From the NCBI RefSeq assembly GCF_004016445.2, contig NZ_SADT02000001.1, positions 1,655,630-1,719,629 on the forward strand: a DNA stretch of 64,000 nt, read 5' to 3'. Position numbers and translations under genes: made by a program. Shown one piece after another: positions 37,286-46,966 of this stretch. Positions within the stretch are counted from its first letter, which is position 1. Every line of letters begins with the position of its first letter. Under the pieces are notes generated by a model. That model was not told the origin of the DNA. It did no database searches and saw only the letters and a program-made list of their open reading frames with translations. Source of the stretch: Mesorhizobium sp. M2E.F.Ca.ET.219.01.1.1. Its GTDB lineage: Bacteria > Pseudomonadota > Alphaproteobacteria > Rhizobiales > Rhizobiaceae.

Positions 37286-38773
37286 ATGCAGGTCACCGAA
37301 ACGCTCAACTCCGGTCTCAAGCGCGAGATCAAGATCACCGTGCCGGCCGGTGACATGGAAGCCAAGCTGATGGCGCGGCTGACCGATGCCCGCGACAAGG
37401 TGCGCATCAACGGCTTCCGCCCGGGCAAGGTGCCGGTGCAGCATCTGCGCAAGATGTACGGCAAGTCGTTCATGGCCGAGGTCGTCAACGAGATCCTCAA
37501 CGACTCGACCCGTTCGATCATCACCGGCCGCGGCGAGAAGGCCGCCATGCAGCCCGAAGTGATCATGACCGAGGACGAGAAGGAAGCCGAGAAGATCCTG
37601 GCCGGCGGCACCGATTTCGAATTCAGCCTCAATTACGAGGTCATCCCGGCGATCGAGATCAAGGACTTCTCCGACATCAAGGTGACGCGCCAGGTCTATG
37701 ACGTGCCGGAATCGGAAGTCGACGATCAGGTCAAGCGCGTTGCCGAATCGGCGCGCAGCTACGAGCCCAAGACCGGCAAGGCCGCCGAGGGCGACCGCGT
37801 GACCATCGACTATGTCGGCAAGATCGGTGGCGAGGCCTTCGCCGGCGGCGCTGGCACCGACCAGCCGCTGGTGCTCGGCTCCAAGGAGTTCATCCCGGGC
37901 TTCGAGGACCAGCTGATCGGCGCGAAGGCCGGCGACGAGAAGCAGATCATCGTCACGTTCCCGGAGAACTATCAGGCCGCGCACCTGGCCGGCAAGGAAG
38001 CCACCTTCGACGTCACCGTCAAGGAAGTGTCAGCGCCCGGCGAGCTCGAGGTCAATGACGAGACGGCCAAGAATCTCGGTCTGGAATCGCTCGAGCGCCT
38101 GCGCGAGATCGTGCGCGGCCAGATCGAGAGCCAATTCGGCTCGATGACCCGCCAGAAGGTGAAGCGCCAGCTGCTCGACCAGCTCGATGCTTCGTATTCG
38201 TTCGAGGCGCCCTCCAAGCTCGTCGAGGCCGAGTTCAACAACATCTGGGCACAGGTCAACCGCGACCTCGAGGCCGCCGGCCGAACCTTCGCCGACGAAG
38301 AGACGACGGAAGAAGAGGCGCGCGCCGAATATATGCGCCTTGCCGAGCGCCGCGTGCGTCTCGGTCTGGTGCTCGCCGAGATCGGCGAGAAGGCCGGCGT
38401 CACCGTGTCGGACGAGGAGCTGCAGCGCGGCTTGTTCGAGCAGGTGCGCCGCTTCCCGGCCAACCAGCAGCAGGAAGCCTTCGAGTTCTATCGCAGCAAT
38501 CCGGAAGCCATCAACGCGCTGCGGGCGCCGATGTTCGAAGAGAAGGTTGTCGACTATCTTCTCGGCCAGATCTCGGTGAACGACGTCAAGGTCGGCAAGG
38601 ACGAATTGATGGCCGACGACGAGGAAGCCGAGACCGCGACCAAGGCGAAGCCGGCCAAGAAGGCTTCGAAGAAGGCCGAAGCCAAGGCAGAGGCGGGCGA
38701 AGTCGCCGACGAGGCGGAAGAGCCGAAGAAGAAGGCCGCGCCGAAGAAGAAGGCCGCCAAGGAAGCCGAATAA
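37286..38773 (+). CDS. tig: Trigger factor (ribosome-associated chaperone/PPIase)
   Basis: 495 residues. The N-terminal ribosome-docking domain contains [17 protein letters not shown]. The FKBP-type PPIase domain is at about 160-245 ([37 protein letters not shown]). The C-terminal chaperone arms end at about 450 with a Lys/Ala/Glu-rich extension of about 45 residues, typical of rhizobial Tig. A terminator follows. Confidence 0.97.
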   Translation: MQVTETLNSGLKREIKITVPAGDMEAKLMARLTDARDKVRINGFRPGKVPVQHLRKMYGKSFMAEVVNEILNDSTRSIITGRGEKAAMQPEVIMTEDEKEAEKILAGGTDFEFSLNYEVIPAIEIKDFSDIKVTRQVYDVPESEVDDQVKRVAESARSYEPKTGKAAEGDRVTIDYVGKIGGEAFAGGAGTDQPLVLGSKEFIPGFEDQLIGAKAGDEKQIIVTFPENYQAAHLAGKEATFDVTVKEVSAPGELEVNDETAKNLGLESLERLREIVRGQIESQFGSMTRQKVKRQLLDQLDASYSFEAPSKLVEAEFNNIWAQVNRDLEAAGRTFADEETTEEEARAEYMRLAERRVRLGLVLAEIGEKAGVTVSDEELQRGLFEQVRRFPANQQQEAFEFYRSNPEAINALRAPMFEEKVVDYLLGQISVNDVKVGKDELMADDEEAETATKAKPAKKASKKAEAKAEAGEVADEAEEPKKKAAPKKKAAKEAE

Positions 38774-38796
38774 CGGGTTTCAGCACCGCAATTTCG

Positions 38797-38823
38797 AAAG
38801 GCCGCCTCCGGGCGGCCTTTTTC
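38797..38823 (+). terminator. Rho-independent terminator after tig
   Basis: AAAGGCCGCC and GGCGGCCTTT form a 10 bp stem with a TCCG loop and a TTTTTC run. Confidence 0.9.
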
Positions 38824-38961
38824 ATTAGGCCTATGTCATTGTGGCGGCGCGGCAACACACGCAACTTGTCTTGATGGTCTGCCGCTGGCGATACCAACCG
38901 TTGAAGATTATCTGTTTTCGATGGCGTCCGCGGGGTCGGAGGCATTTGTGAGGCTGGGTTC

Positions 38962-39525
38962 ATGGTAAGAGGCTTAGTCGTTGCCGCGACGCTCTTGTTG
39001 GCGGCGATCGGCGGGAGCGTTCGCGCCGAGCCGGATGTCCCGTCGCTCCTCTTGGCGGCGGCTGAAGGAGGCGCCCGGACAGAGCCGGATCTCGGCGATT
39101 GGCGCGTCGACGCCGGCAGCGACGCCCAGATAACGGCCTCGCTGCATGCCATCAACAAGCTGATCACAGGGGGCGGAGCGCTGGGCTACAGCCCGGTGCT
39201 GACCTTAGCTTGCCGGCGCGATGGCGAACCACGCTGGAGCGAATGGCTGCAGCTCAAGGATCCGGTCTCCGCCAGCCGCAAGATCACGATCTCCGTCATT
39301 GTCGACGGCGGCAAGACCGATGAAAGCTGGTCGGTCGGCCCCCGCGGCAGAACGCTGGTCAGGGACGGGGACGACGGCATCAAGCGCCTGGTTTCAGCGA
39401 GCCGGCTGACGCTGTCATGGCGCTTCGGCCTCCTGTCGGGGCGCGGCGAGGCCGATTTCGAGCTTGCTGGTCTCTCCAAAGCGATCGGCCAGATCGCCGC
39501 GAGCTGCAAAACCGATCCACCTTGA
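38962..39525 (+). CDS. Exported protein of unknown function
   Basis: 187 residues. A signal peptide (VVAATLLLAAIGGSVRAEP) predicts periplasmic location. The mature part contains INKLITGGGALGYSPVLTLA and ISVIVDGGKTDESWSVGPRG. I do not recognise a family. It is probably monocistronic, preceded by the tig terminator and followed by a composite repeat. Confidence 0.75.
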   Translation: MVRGLVVAATLLLAAIGGSVRAEPDVPSLLLAAAEGGARTEPDLGDWRVDAGSDAQITASLHAINKLITGGGALGYSPVLTLACRRDGEPRWSEWLQLKDPVSASRKITISVIVDGGKTDESWSVGPRGRTLVRDGDDGIKRLVSASRLTLSWRFGLLSGRGEADFELAGLSKAIGQIAASCKTDPP

Positions 39526-39535
39526 CCTTGCCGCC

Positions 39536-39638
39536 TAAAGCGCATCGCGATCTTTCATATTCGCTCCATGCGCTTTAGGTTTTTGATGTTACGCATGTCT
39601 TTCTCCCGAAACCGGATCCCACTTTTCGGGAGACATGC
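39536..39638 (+). repeat. Composite double-palindrome repeat
   Basis: The first palindrome, 39536-39577, has arms TAAAGCGCAT and ATGCGCTTTA. The second, 39593-39638, has arms GCATGTCT and AGACATGC around TCCCGAAACCGGATCCC. The two-part layout and the linker (AGGTTTTTGATG) match the copy at 11938-12042, with sequence drift. The remaining bases to 39895 hold only a short remnant-like minus frame (about 39641-39720) reading NAMLDIIGKVFGRAMTTAEL, whose parent I cannot name. Confidence 0.7.
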
Positions 39639-39895
39639 TTACAGGCTTTCCAGTTCGGCGGTCGTCATGGCGCGCCCGAACACCTTGCCGATGATATCGA
39701 GCATCGCATTGTGCGGGCCTAAGCCTTGGCAAAAGCTGGCTTTTTCTATCCGTTTGGGCGATTCTGTGGTATATAGGTGCCGCAATTCCACTGAAGAAGC
39801 CCGGGATCCTCTGCTCTAATGCGTGGCGCACGCAAGCGGGCCGGTGTGGTGCCGATCGTTCCGACGCAAAACGAGACCATCAGGGAGGAAATGCG

Positions 39896-40276
39896 ATGCG
39901 TGCAACAGCGCTTTTTATCGTCTTGTCCGCTACGACCTTCTTCGCAAGCCCATCGCAGGCGCAAGATGCCGCCGCGGGCGAGAAGGTCTTCACCAAATGC
40001 AAGGTCTGCCACGTTGCCGACCAGGACCAGAACAGGATCGGTCCGTCTCTGAACGGCGTCATCGGGCGGGTTGCAGGTACGCATCCCGGTTTCACCTATT
40101 CCGCGGCCATGATCGCGGCTGGAAAATCCGGCGTCAAATGGGACGAGCCGACCCTGACGACCTACCTCCACGCCCCCCAAGCAATGGTCAAGGGGACGAA
40201 GATGACATTTCCCGGTCTCAAGGACGATAAGGACATAGCCAACGTCATCGCCTATCTGAAGCAATTTTCCAAATAG
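39896..40276 (+). CDS. Class I c-type cytochrome
   Basis: 126 residues. A signal peptide (LFIVLSATTFFASPSQAQ) is followed by one haem-binding site, CKVCH. The distal Met is likely in KGTKMTFPGL, near the C-terminus. It resembles cytochrome c2/c550 and may carry electrons in the periplasm, for instance to the oxidase encoded 3 kb away. GGGAGGA lies 8 bases upstream of the ATG. Confidence 0.93.
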   Translation: MRATALFIVLSATTFFASPSQAQDAAAGEKVFTKCKVCHVADQDQNRIGPSLNGVIGRVAGTHPGFTYSAAMIAAGKSGVKWDEPTLTTYLHAPQAMVKGTKMTFPGLKDDKDIANVIAYLKQFSK

Positions 40277-40345
40277 ACGGCCCTTCCGGGCGCCATCGCT
40301 GGTCGTCCGCCAATTGCACTGTTGAAAGGTCCCGACGCGCGCCGT

Positions 40346-40426
40346 CTAAGCCGGCAGCGCGAAGAACCCCAACAGCAGCAGGACAACTATGCCAAGGCCG
40401 AGTATGACAAGCGTCCGCGTGTCCAT
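40346..40426 (-). CDS. 26-residue single-helix membrane peptide
   Basis: A very short frame reads MDTRTLVILGLGIVVLLLLG, then FFALPA. It is one complete transmembrane helix with a charged N-terminus. AAGGTGA lies 7 bases upstream of the ATG. The good ribosome site and the near-ideal membrane helix make it credible despite its length. The function is unknown. Confidence 0.55.
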   Translation of the reverse strand: MDTRTLVILGLGIVVLLLLGFFALPA

Positions 40427-40455
40427 CACGTTCACCTTCGACCGGGCGTATGCCC

Positions 40456-40477
40456 CGAAAATCGGGATCGATTTTCG
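40456..40477. repeat. Short palindromic repeat
   Basis: CGAAAATC and GATTTTCG are perfect arms around GGGATC. This resembles a second rhizobial palindrome family. Apart from this and the small peptide gene, the 40277-40750 gap holds nothing I can support. Confidence 0.6.
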
Positions 40478-40750
40478 AAAAGGACCGTAGGCCCATCAAA
40501 GCGGTACAGCGTCCCGTTGCACGCCCAAAAAAGGCGGCGCGCGACGCTGCAGGAGAATATCGAAAAAAGTCTTCTGGAGCCAGTGCGCCGACCTGGCCGA
40601 CTGCCGCACCCGCGGCAATGAAATGACGACAAATCGGGCGCAAGGGAGTATGTTGGCGGTCGGTGCAGGTCGCGGTTTGCGTGGCCATCACGCAGAGCGG
40701 TAGCACCGTGAATTCCGCGACCTTGCCGGGCCCGATCTGGAGGAACGGTC

Positions 40751-41569
40751 ATGGCAAGCTTTCACGTGATTGCAGGCGCCAGCGAAACGCTGGAACATAC
40801 CAGGGTGAGAAAGATCGGCGTTTCCGATCTTTTCGACGCGCTCAAGCGCGGTGTCGACGACTTCATGGTCAAACCCTCGCACATCGTGTTTCTGTGCATG
40901 ATCTATCCACTCGTCGGCGTGGTGCTTGCCACGTGGACATCGGGCGCAAACGCGCTGCCGCTGCTGTTTCCGCTGGTCTCGGGTTTTGCGCTGATCGGCC
41001 CGTTCGCGGCAATCGGACTCTACGAAATCAGCCGCAGACGAGAGGCCGGGCTCGATGCATCCTGGCAGCACGCATTCGAGGTCAGGAACTCCCCGGCGGT
41101 GCCGGCCATCGCCGCGGTCGGGATCATGTTGTTTGCGATCTTCATCGCCTGGCTTTTGACCGCCAAGATTTTTTACGAGCAACTGTTCGGTCCCGAGCCG
41201 CCGGCGTCACTGTCCAGCTTCATAGCCGAGATATTCGCCACCGGGCGCGGCTGGACGCTGATCGTGCTGGGTCACGCCATAGGGTTCGTGTTCGCCGTGG
41301 TCGTGTTGTGCACCACCGTGGTGGCATTCCCGCTGCTGCTTGATCGCGACGTCGGTGCCTATGAAGCCATCCACACGTCGGTGCGCGTGGTCCTGGCCAA
41401 CCCGATCGTGATGGCCGTCTGGGGACTGATCGTCGCCGTTGGGCTGATCATCGGTTCGCTGCCCGTGTTCGCCGGACTGGCGGTGGTGCTGCCGATCCTC
41501 GGCCACGCCACCTGGCATGTATATCGCAAGGTCGTGGAGCCGCCGGCCAACCCCAGACCGGCGACTTAA
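40751..41569 (+). CDS. DUF2189 polytopic membrane protein
   Basis: 272 residues. The N-terminal RVRKIGVSDLFDALKRGVDDF and six or so transmembrane helices (HIVFLCMIYPLVGVVLATW, LFPLVSGFALIGPFAAIGLY and others) identify DUF2189. These proteins are often found near cytochrome oxidases. The function is not established. Confidence 0.88.
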   Translation: MASFHVIAGASETLEHTRVRKIGVSDLFDALKRGVDDFMVKPSHIVFLCMIYPLVGVVLATWTSGANALPLLFPLVSGFALIGPFAAIGLYEISRRREAGLDASWQHAFEVRNSPAVPAIAAVGIMLFAIFIAWLLTAKIFYEQLFGPEPPASLSSFIAEIFATGRGWTLIVLGHAIGFVFAVVVLCTTVVAFPLLLDRDVGAYEAIHTSVRVVLANPIVMAVWGLIVAVGLIIGSLPVFAGLAVVLPILGHATWHVYRKVVEPPANPRPAT

Positions 41570-41611
41570 GCAAGCCCTGTCGCCGCGTATTGGCGATCTG
41601 TGCCGGAGCGC

Positions 41612-42085
41612 TTAGAAGGCCGGGTGGCTGAACCGCGCCTGGCGCGCGCCGGTGGTCAGGTTGCGGAAATCCTTGCCGCTGACATGCACCAGCGTCTTGT
41701 GGTCGCCACCTTCGAAATAGACATCGGCGGCATCGCGCAGGCTTTCGTCCAGAATGACCGGCACGTCATAGGCCGCGCCGATCGGCGGTACGGCGCCGAT
41801 GTCGCAATCATCGAAGAGCGACACCACCTCGTCCTCCGAAGCGAGCCCAAGGCGCTTGTCCATGACGTCCTGCAGCTTGCCGAGCTCGATCCTGTGGGTG
41901 CTCGGGACCACGGCCAGCGCGTAACCGAGCTCGTGGTGAACGACCACGGACTTGGCCATGATGCTGCCGGGCACATGCGCGGCGATGGCAGCCTGCCTGC
42001 TGGTGGATGTGCGGTGATGCGCAACGGTGTCGTACGGGATTCCCTTACCGTCGATAAAATGCCTCAGCCTGTTTGCTATGGTCAT
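41612..42085 (-). CDS. YbaK/EbsC-family aminoacyl-tRNA deacylase-like protein
   Basis: 157 residues of the YbaK fold, which hydrolyses mischarged aminoacyl-tRNAs. Family positions are AAHVPGSIMAKSVVVHHELG (catalytic Lys), AVVPSTHRIELGKL and DIGAVPPIGAAYDVPVILDE. The ATG at 42085 gives MTIANRLRHFIDGKGIPYD. The tRNA specificity is not visible. Confidence 0.88.
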   Translation of the reverse strand: MTIANRLRHFIDGKGIPYDTVAHHRTSTSRQAAIAAHVPGSIMAKSVVVHHELGYALAVVPSTHRIELGKLQDVMDKRLGLASEDEVVSLFDDCDIGAVPPIGAAYDVPVILDESLRDAADVYFEGGDHKTLVHVSGKDFRNLTTGARQARFSHPAF

Positions 42086-42243
42086 TATCCGCGTCCTTTT
42101 GCTTGAGTTCACGACGCATGCGCAAAACGGGGCAATCACGATTGCGCCCGGTTGCTGCTCCGGAAAATGGATCGGCCGCCTGTCGTTTCAAGGCGCCGGC
42201 ATCCGCGGTTCCGGCGGCCGCGAATGGATCCCAGTCGCGCGCG

Positions 42244-42642
42244 TCAGGGCCCGGGTCCGAAAAACGCGATACGGGTCAGCAGTGTATAATCGGCTTCGAA
42301 AACCATCATGGTCACGAAGACCAGCACCAATATCGGCGGCAGGATGATCGCATACATCATCGCCAGCCGCTCCCAGGCCATGTGCATGAAGACGGCGACG
42401 ATCAATCCCGCCTTGAGCATCATGAAGATCAGGATCAGCGACCATCTGAGATAGCCGTGGATGCCGAAATAATCGACCAGGTAGGAGCATGTGCTGAGGA
42501 TGAACAGCCACGCCCAGACCACCAGGTAGAGCTTGATCGGGTGCTCCTGGTGGGTGTCCGTGGTGGCGACGGCCGCTGCTTCCTGCGCATGGGTGGCGTG
42601 CAGTGCGTGTTGTCCGAGACCGTTTGCGGTTGCTTCTGCCAT
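42244..42642 (-). CDS. Cytochrome c oxidase subunit IV-family protein
   Basis: 132 residues. A hydrophilic N-terminus with a His-rich stretch is followed by three transmembrane helices (KLYLVVWAWLFILSTCSYLV, LRWSLILIFMMLKAGLIVAVFMH, YAIILPPILVLVFVTMMVF). The KAGLIVAVFMHM segment is typical of bacterial COX4. It is the last gene of the oxidase operon. Confidence 0.88.
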   Translation of the reverse strand: MAEATANGLGQHALHATHAQEAAAVATTDTHQEHPIKLYLVVWAWLFILSTCSYLVDYFGIHGYLRWSLILIFMMLKAGLIVAVFMHMAWERLAMMYAIILPPILVLVFVTMMVFEADYTLLTRIAFFGPGP

Positions 42643-42651
42643 ATCTGCCTC

Positions 42652-43374
42652 TCACCAAAGATAGAAGAAGGCGAAGATGAACACCCAGACCAGGTCGACG
42701 AAGTGCCAGTAAAGGCCCATGATCTCGACATTCTCGTAGCGACCGCGGCGACTGGTGAAGAAGCCGGGCCGCCCGATGTCGAAATCGCCACGCCAGACTT
42801 TTCGCGCCACGATAATCAGGAAGATCACGCCGATCGTGACGTGGGTGCCGTGGAAGCCGGTGATCATGAAGAAGCATGAGCCGAACTGCGCGGCCCCCCA
42901 GGGATTGCCCCATGGCCGCACCCCTTCGGTGATCAGCTTGGTCCATTCGAAGGCCTGCATGCCAACGAATGTCGCGCCAAGTGCCGCGGTCAAAAGCATC
43001 AGGATCGCGGTTTTGCGGCGATCGTGGCGGTAGCCGAAATTGACAGCCATGGCCATGGTGCCGCTGCTCGAGATCAGCACGAAGGTCATGATGGCGATCA
43101 GGATCAGCGGGATTTCCGAACCGCCGATGCGCAGGGCGAAGACCTCGCTCGGATTGGGCCACGGCACGCGCGTGGAAATGCGCGCCGTCATGTAGGAGAG
43201 CAGGAAGCAGCCGAAGATGAAGGTGTCGCTGAGCAGGAAGATCCACATCATGGCCTTGCCCCAGGACACGTTCTTGAACGCCCGCTGGTCCGAGGCCCAA
43301 TCGGCGGCGATGCCGCGCCAACCGGCGGGCCTGGGCTCCATCTGGCTGGTATGCGTCATGGTCGTCTCGGCCAT
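42652..43374 (-). CDS. coxP: Cytochrome c oxidase subunit III (CoxP-like)
   Basis: 240 residues with five or more transmembrane helices. The GMQAFEWTKLITEGV, SCFFMITGFHGTHVTIGVIF and LYWHFVDLVWVFIFAFFYLW segments define subunit III. Together with the next gene it gives two subunit-III-like proteins in one operon, as in Bradyrhizobium coxMNOP. The name is by analogy. Confidence 0.88.
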   Translation of the reverse strand: MAETTMTHTSQMEPRPAGWRGIAADWASDQRAFKNVSWGKAMMWIFLLSDTFIFGCFLLSYMTARISTRVPWPNPSEVFALRIGGSEIPLILIAIMTFVLISSSGTMAMAVNFGYRHDRRKTAILMLLTAALGATFVGMQAFEWTKLITEGVRPWGNPWGAAQFGSCFFMITGFHGTHVTIGVIFLIIVARKVWRGDFDIGRPGFFTSRRGRYENVEIMGLYWHFVDLVWVFIFAFFYLW

Positions 43375-43383
43375 CGCGGTCTC

Positions 43384-44088
43384 CTAGGTCAGCAACCGTT
43401 GGCAGATGTCGATGAAGGTCGCGGCCCAACCCGCCAGCAGGGCGAAGATGCAGAGCCAGACGAAAAGCAGGAAATGCCAATACATGGCGCAGAGCTCGAC
43501 GCTGAGGCGAAGGCGCTCCGGCCGCGCTCCGTTCCAGGCGCCTATGCTCGTCTTCCCAAGTCCGACCAGACCGCCGAGTATGTGCAGGCCATGCATGCCG
43601 GTGATCAGGTAGAAGAAGCTGTTGGCCGGGTTGGACGTGAGCACATAGCCGTCTCCGGTCAGTTGTCGCCATGCCATCAACTGACCGACGAGGAAGGCAA
43701 GCGTCGTGAGCCCCGCCGTGGCTAGGCCCAGCCGGACGTTGTCGATCTGGCCTTTGCGCGCGGCGGCCACGGCACATTGCAGGGCGACGCTGCTAAGCAC
43801 CAGCACGCCGGTGTTGAGCCAGAGCAGGCGCGGCAGCGGCAGCGGCTGCCAGTCGGGCAGACCCATGCGCATGAAATAGGCGCTGGTGAACAGCGAAAAC
43901 AGGCAGCCGACGACGGCGAGGAAAACGCCGAGGCCGATCTTGGCGGTGGGCAGCGCCGACCGGTCGAAACCGACGAAATCCCCGGCCAGGCCTTGCTCCA
44001 GCCAGGGCTTGGCCGTCAGCCGCTGGTGCGAAAGCCACCATCCGGCGAAGCCGGCGATCACCAGCAGAAAGACTAGGATGACGCTCAT
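43384..44088 (-). CDS. coxO: Second cytochrome c oxidase subunit III-like protein (CoxO-like)
   Basis: 234 residues. The membrane helices and LAWRQLTGDGYVLTSNPANS-type region, FFYLITGMHGLHILGGLVGL and MYWHFLLFVWLCIFALLAGW are those of subunit III. An extra N-terminal helix (VILVFLLVIAGFAGWWL) is present. Its start overlaps the subunit I stop, and it precedes coxP by 9 bases. Confidence 0.85.
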   Translation of the reverse strand: MSVILVFLLVIAGFAGWWLSHQRLTAKPWLEQGLAGDFVGFDRSALPTAKIGLGVFLAVVGCLFSLFTSAYFMRMGLPDWQPLPLPRLLWLNTGVLVLSSVALQCAVAAARKGQIDNVRLGLATAGLTTLAFLVGQLMAWRQLTGDGYVLTSNPANSFFYLITGMHGLHILGGLVGLGKTSIGAWNGARPERLRLSVELCAMYWHFLLFVWLCIFALLAGWAATFIDICQRLLT

Positions 44089-45854
44089 GCCGGCTCCCTC
44101 GAGGGAGCGAAGTCGCCCGGCACGTTCTGCGGGATGAAGTCCTCCTTGGCTCCCGGCACGCTGTAGTCATAGGCCCAGCGATAGACGATCGGCAGTTCCT
44201 TGCCGAAATTGCCGTGCGCCGGCGGCGTCTCAGGCGTTTGCCATTCGAGCGTGGTCGCCCGCCATGGGTTGCCGCCGGCCTCGCGGCCATGCCGGATGCT
44301 CCAGATCAGGTTGAACAGGAACACCATCTGGGCGAAGCCGACGATGAAGGCCATGATCGAGATGAACGAGTTCAGATGATGGGCCGATTCCGTCATTATG
44401 GTCATGTCGGTGAGCTCGGCGTAGCGCCGCGGAACGCCCATCAGGCCGAGATAATGCATGGGGAAGAAGATCAGGTAGGCGCCAACGAAGGTCACCCAGA
44501 AATGGAAGCGGCCGAGCGTCTCGTCCAGCATTCTGCCGGTGACTTTCGGGTACCAGTGATAGATCGCGCCGAAGATCACCAGGATCGGCGCGACCCCCAT
44601 GACCATGTGGAAATGGGCCACGACGAACATGGTGTCCGACAGCGGCACGTCGACGACGACATTGCCGAGGAACAGCCCGGTCAGGCCGCCATTGACGAAG
44701 GTGACGATGAAGGCGAGCGCGAAAAGCATCGGTATGGTCAGATGGATATCGCCGCGCCACAGCGTCAGCACCCAGTTATACACCTTGATCGCCGTCGGCA
44801 CGGCAATGATCAGGGTCGTGGTCGCGAAGAAGAAGCCGAAATAGGGATTCATGCCGCTGACATACATGTGGTGCGCCCAGACAACGAAGCTCAGGGCGCC
44901 GATGGCGATGATCGCCCAAACCATCATGCGGTAGCCGAAGATGTTCTTGCGCGCATGCGTGCTGATCAGGTCGGACACAATGCCGAAGGCCGGCAGGGCG
45001 ACGATGTAGACCTCCGGGTGGCCGAAGAACCAGAACAGATGCTGGAACAGGATCGGACTGCCGCCATTGTGCTGCAATTGCTGACCCATCTCGACGATCG
45101 CCGGCATGAAGAATGAGGTGCCGAGGGCGCGGTCGAGCAGCATCATCACACACGCCACAAACAGCGCCGGGAAGGCGAGCAGCGCCATGACGGTGGCGGT
45201 GAAGATGCCCCAGACGGTGAGCGGCAGGCGCATCAGGGTCATGCCGCGCGTGCGGCCCTGCAGCACCGTGACCACATAGTTGAGGCCGCCCATGGTGAAG
45301 CCGATGATGAACAGGATGAGCGAGGAGAGCATCAGGATGATGCCCCAGTCCTGGCCGCCCGGCGTTCCGGTCATGATGGCCTGCGGCGGGTAGAGCGTCC
45401 AGCCGGCGCCGGTCGGTCCGCCCGGCGCAAAGAAGCTAGACACCAACACGAGCACCGCGAGCAGATAGACCCAATAGCTCAGCATGTTGACATAGGGAAA
45501 GACCATGTCGCGGGCGCCGACCATCAGCGGGATGAGGTAGTTGCCGAAGCCGCCGAGAAAGAGCGCGGTGAGCAGGTAGATCACCATGATCATGCCGTGC
45601 ATGGTGATGAACTGGTAGTAGGCCTCCGGCGTGATGAAGTCGAACGTGCCGGGAAAGCCGAGCTGCAGGCGCATGAGCCAGGACAGAACCAGCGCCACAA
45701 GGCCGATCGCGGTTGCCGTTGCCGAGTACTGGACCGCTATGACCTTCGCATCCTGCGAGAAGACATATTTCGTCCACCAGCTGTGCGGATGGTAGAGTTC
45801 CACCTCCCCAACTTCGGCGGGCGGAACGGCATCTGCGGGTGTGACGTCGACCAT
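44085..45854 (-). CDS. coxN: Cytochrome c oxidase subunit I (CoxN-like)
   Basis: Haem-copper oxidase catalytic subunit, 589 residues with 12 core helices. Seen are the low-spin haem ligand region YYQFITMHGMIMVIYLL, the CuB and cross-linked Tyr motif WFFGHPEVYIVALPAFG, VVWAHHMYVSGM (CuB His pair) and FVVAHFHMVMG (haem ligands). The ATG at 45854 is chosen; a longer frame to 46088 overlaps subunit II. It is an A-type aa3 oxidase. Confidence 0.95.
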   Translation of the reverse strand: MVDVTPADAVPPAEVGEVELYHPHSWWTKYVFSQDAKVIAVQYSATATAIGLVALVLSWLMRLQLGFPGTFDFITPEAYYQFITMHGMIMVIYLLTALFLGGFGNYLIPLMVGARDMVFPYVNMLSYWVYLLAVLVLVSSFFAPGGPTGAGWTLYPPQAIMTGTPGGQDWGIILMLSSLILFIIGFTMGGLNYVVTVLQGRTRGMTLMRLPLTVWGIFTATVMALLAFPALFVACVMMLLDRALGTSFFMPAIVEMGQQLQHNGGSPILFQHLFWFFGHPEVYIVALPAFGIVSDLISTHARKNIFGYRMMVWAIIAIGALSFVVWAHHMYVSGMNPYFGFFFATTTLIIAVPTAIKVYNWVLTLWRGDIHLTIPMLFALAFIVTFVNGGLTGLFLGNVVVDVPLSDTMFVVAHFHMVMGVAPILVIFGAIYHWYPKVTGRMLDETLGRFHFWVTFVGAYLIFFPMHYLGLMGVPRRYAELTDMTIMTESAHHLNSFISIMAFIVGFAQMVFLFNLIWSIRHGREAGGNPWRATTLEWQTPETPPAHGNFGKELPIVYRWAYDYSVPGAKEDFIPQNVPGDFAPSREPA

Positions 45855-45871
45855 TGGAGCACCTCCGTGCC

Positions 45872-46759
45872 CTATTGTGCGGACCTCGAAAGTTTCGAGT
45901 TTGCCGCGACGCCCAGATTGGACGCGATTATCTTTTCCGGCGGCTGGTTCGCCGAGCCCGATTGCTGGGGCGCTGACAGTTGCGCAAAGGTCTGCTGCTG
46001 GCCGAGCCAGGCCAGATAGTCCTGCTCGGTGTCGACCACGACCACGCCATGCATCAGCGGGTGCCCTTGGCCGCATAGCTCGGCGCATAGGACCTGGAAG
46101 GTACCGGTCCTGGTCGGGGTGAACCAGAAATAGGTCACCGATCCCGGGATCATGTCCATCTTGGCGCGGAATTCCGGGATATAGAAATCGTGCAGCACAT
46201 CGATCGAACGGAGCAGCACCTTGATCGGCTTGCCAACCGGCAGATGAAGATCGGCGGCTTCGACCAGGACATCGTCCTGGCCGTTCGGATCCTTGGGGGC
46301 GACGCCCAACGGATTGTCAGCGGTGACGTCGCGGGTGTCGGAAGTGCCGAGCTTGCCGTCCTTGCCCGGCAAACGGAAGCTCCACTGCCATTGCTGGGCG
46401 ACGACCTCGATTTCGGTCGCATCGCCTGGCACCGTGACGAAGCGGCTCCAGACGAACAGGCCGGGAACCAGCAAAGCGGTGACGCCGACCGCGGTGACGA
46501 TCATCAGCCACGATTCGAGGCGCTTGTTCTCGGGTTCATAAACTGCGCGAATGCCTTCCCGATGCCGGAAGCGGAGGACGCAATAAGCCATGAACAGGAC
46601 GACAGCGGCAAAGACGATGCCGGTGATCCAGAAGCTGATGATGATGGTGTTGTCGATATAGTCCCAGTTGGAGGCAATAGGCGTCCACCACCATGGGCTC
46701 AGGAGGTGGAACAACACCGAGCCCACGACAATTAAAACGAGTACAAGCACAACGGCCAT
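45872..46759 (-). CDS. coxM: Cytochrome c oxidase subunit II (CoxM-like)
   Basis: 295 residues. Two N-terminal transmembrane helices are followed by a periplasmic cupredoxin domain. The CuA site is CAELCGQGHPLMHG with the earlier His in DVLHDFYIPEFRAKMD. There is no C-terminal cytochrome c domain, so the donor is a separate cytochrome c. The ATG at 46759 has GGGAGGAAC just upstream. First gene of the operon. Confidence 0.95.
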   Translation of the reverse strand: MAVVLVLVLIVVGSVLFHLLSPWWWTPIASNWDYIDNTIIISFWITGIVFAAVVLFMAYCVLRFRHREGIRAVYEPENKRLESWLMIVTAVGVTALLVPGLFVWSRFVTVPGDATEIEVVAQQWQWSFRLPGKDGKLGTSDTRDVTADNPLGVAPKDPNGQDDVLVEAADLHLPVGKPIKVLLRSIDVLHDFYIPEFRAKMDMIPGSVTYFWFTPTRTGTFQVLCAELCGQGHPLMHGVVVVDTEQDYLAWLGQQQTFAQLSAPQQSGSANQPPEKIIASNLGVAANSKLSRSAQ

Positions 46760-46966
46760 GTCCCGTTCCTCCCGGCATTCCAAACGCGCGAAGCGTCCCG
46801 AAATGCCAAGCGCATCATGCTCGATTTCCGGTTGAAATTCCAGAGCCGACTAGCTGATGGCAAAATGTTGCTCTTTGAGCAGGCTTTCGGGACGCAAGGG
46901 CGGCGGCTGCCAGGGGCTGGATGCCATGCCGCGCCATCGCTTTTCGGGATCAGGCTTCAGCTTGCT

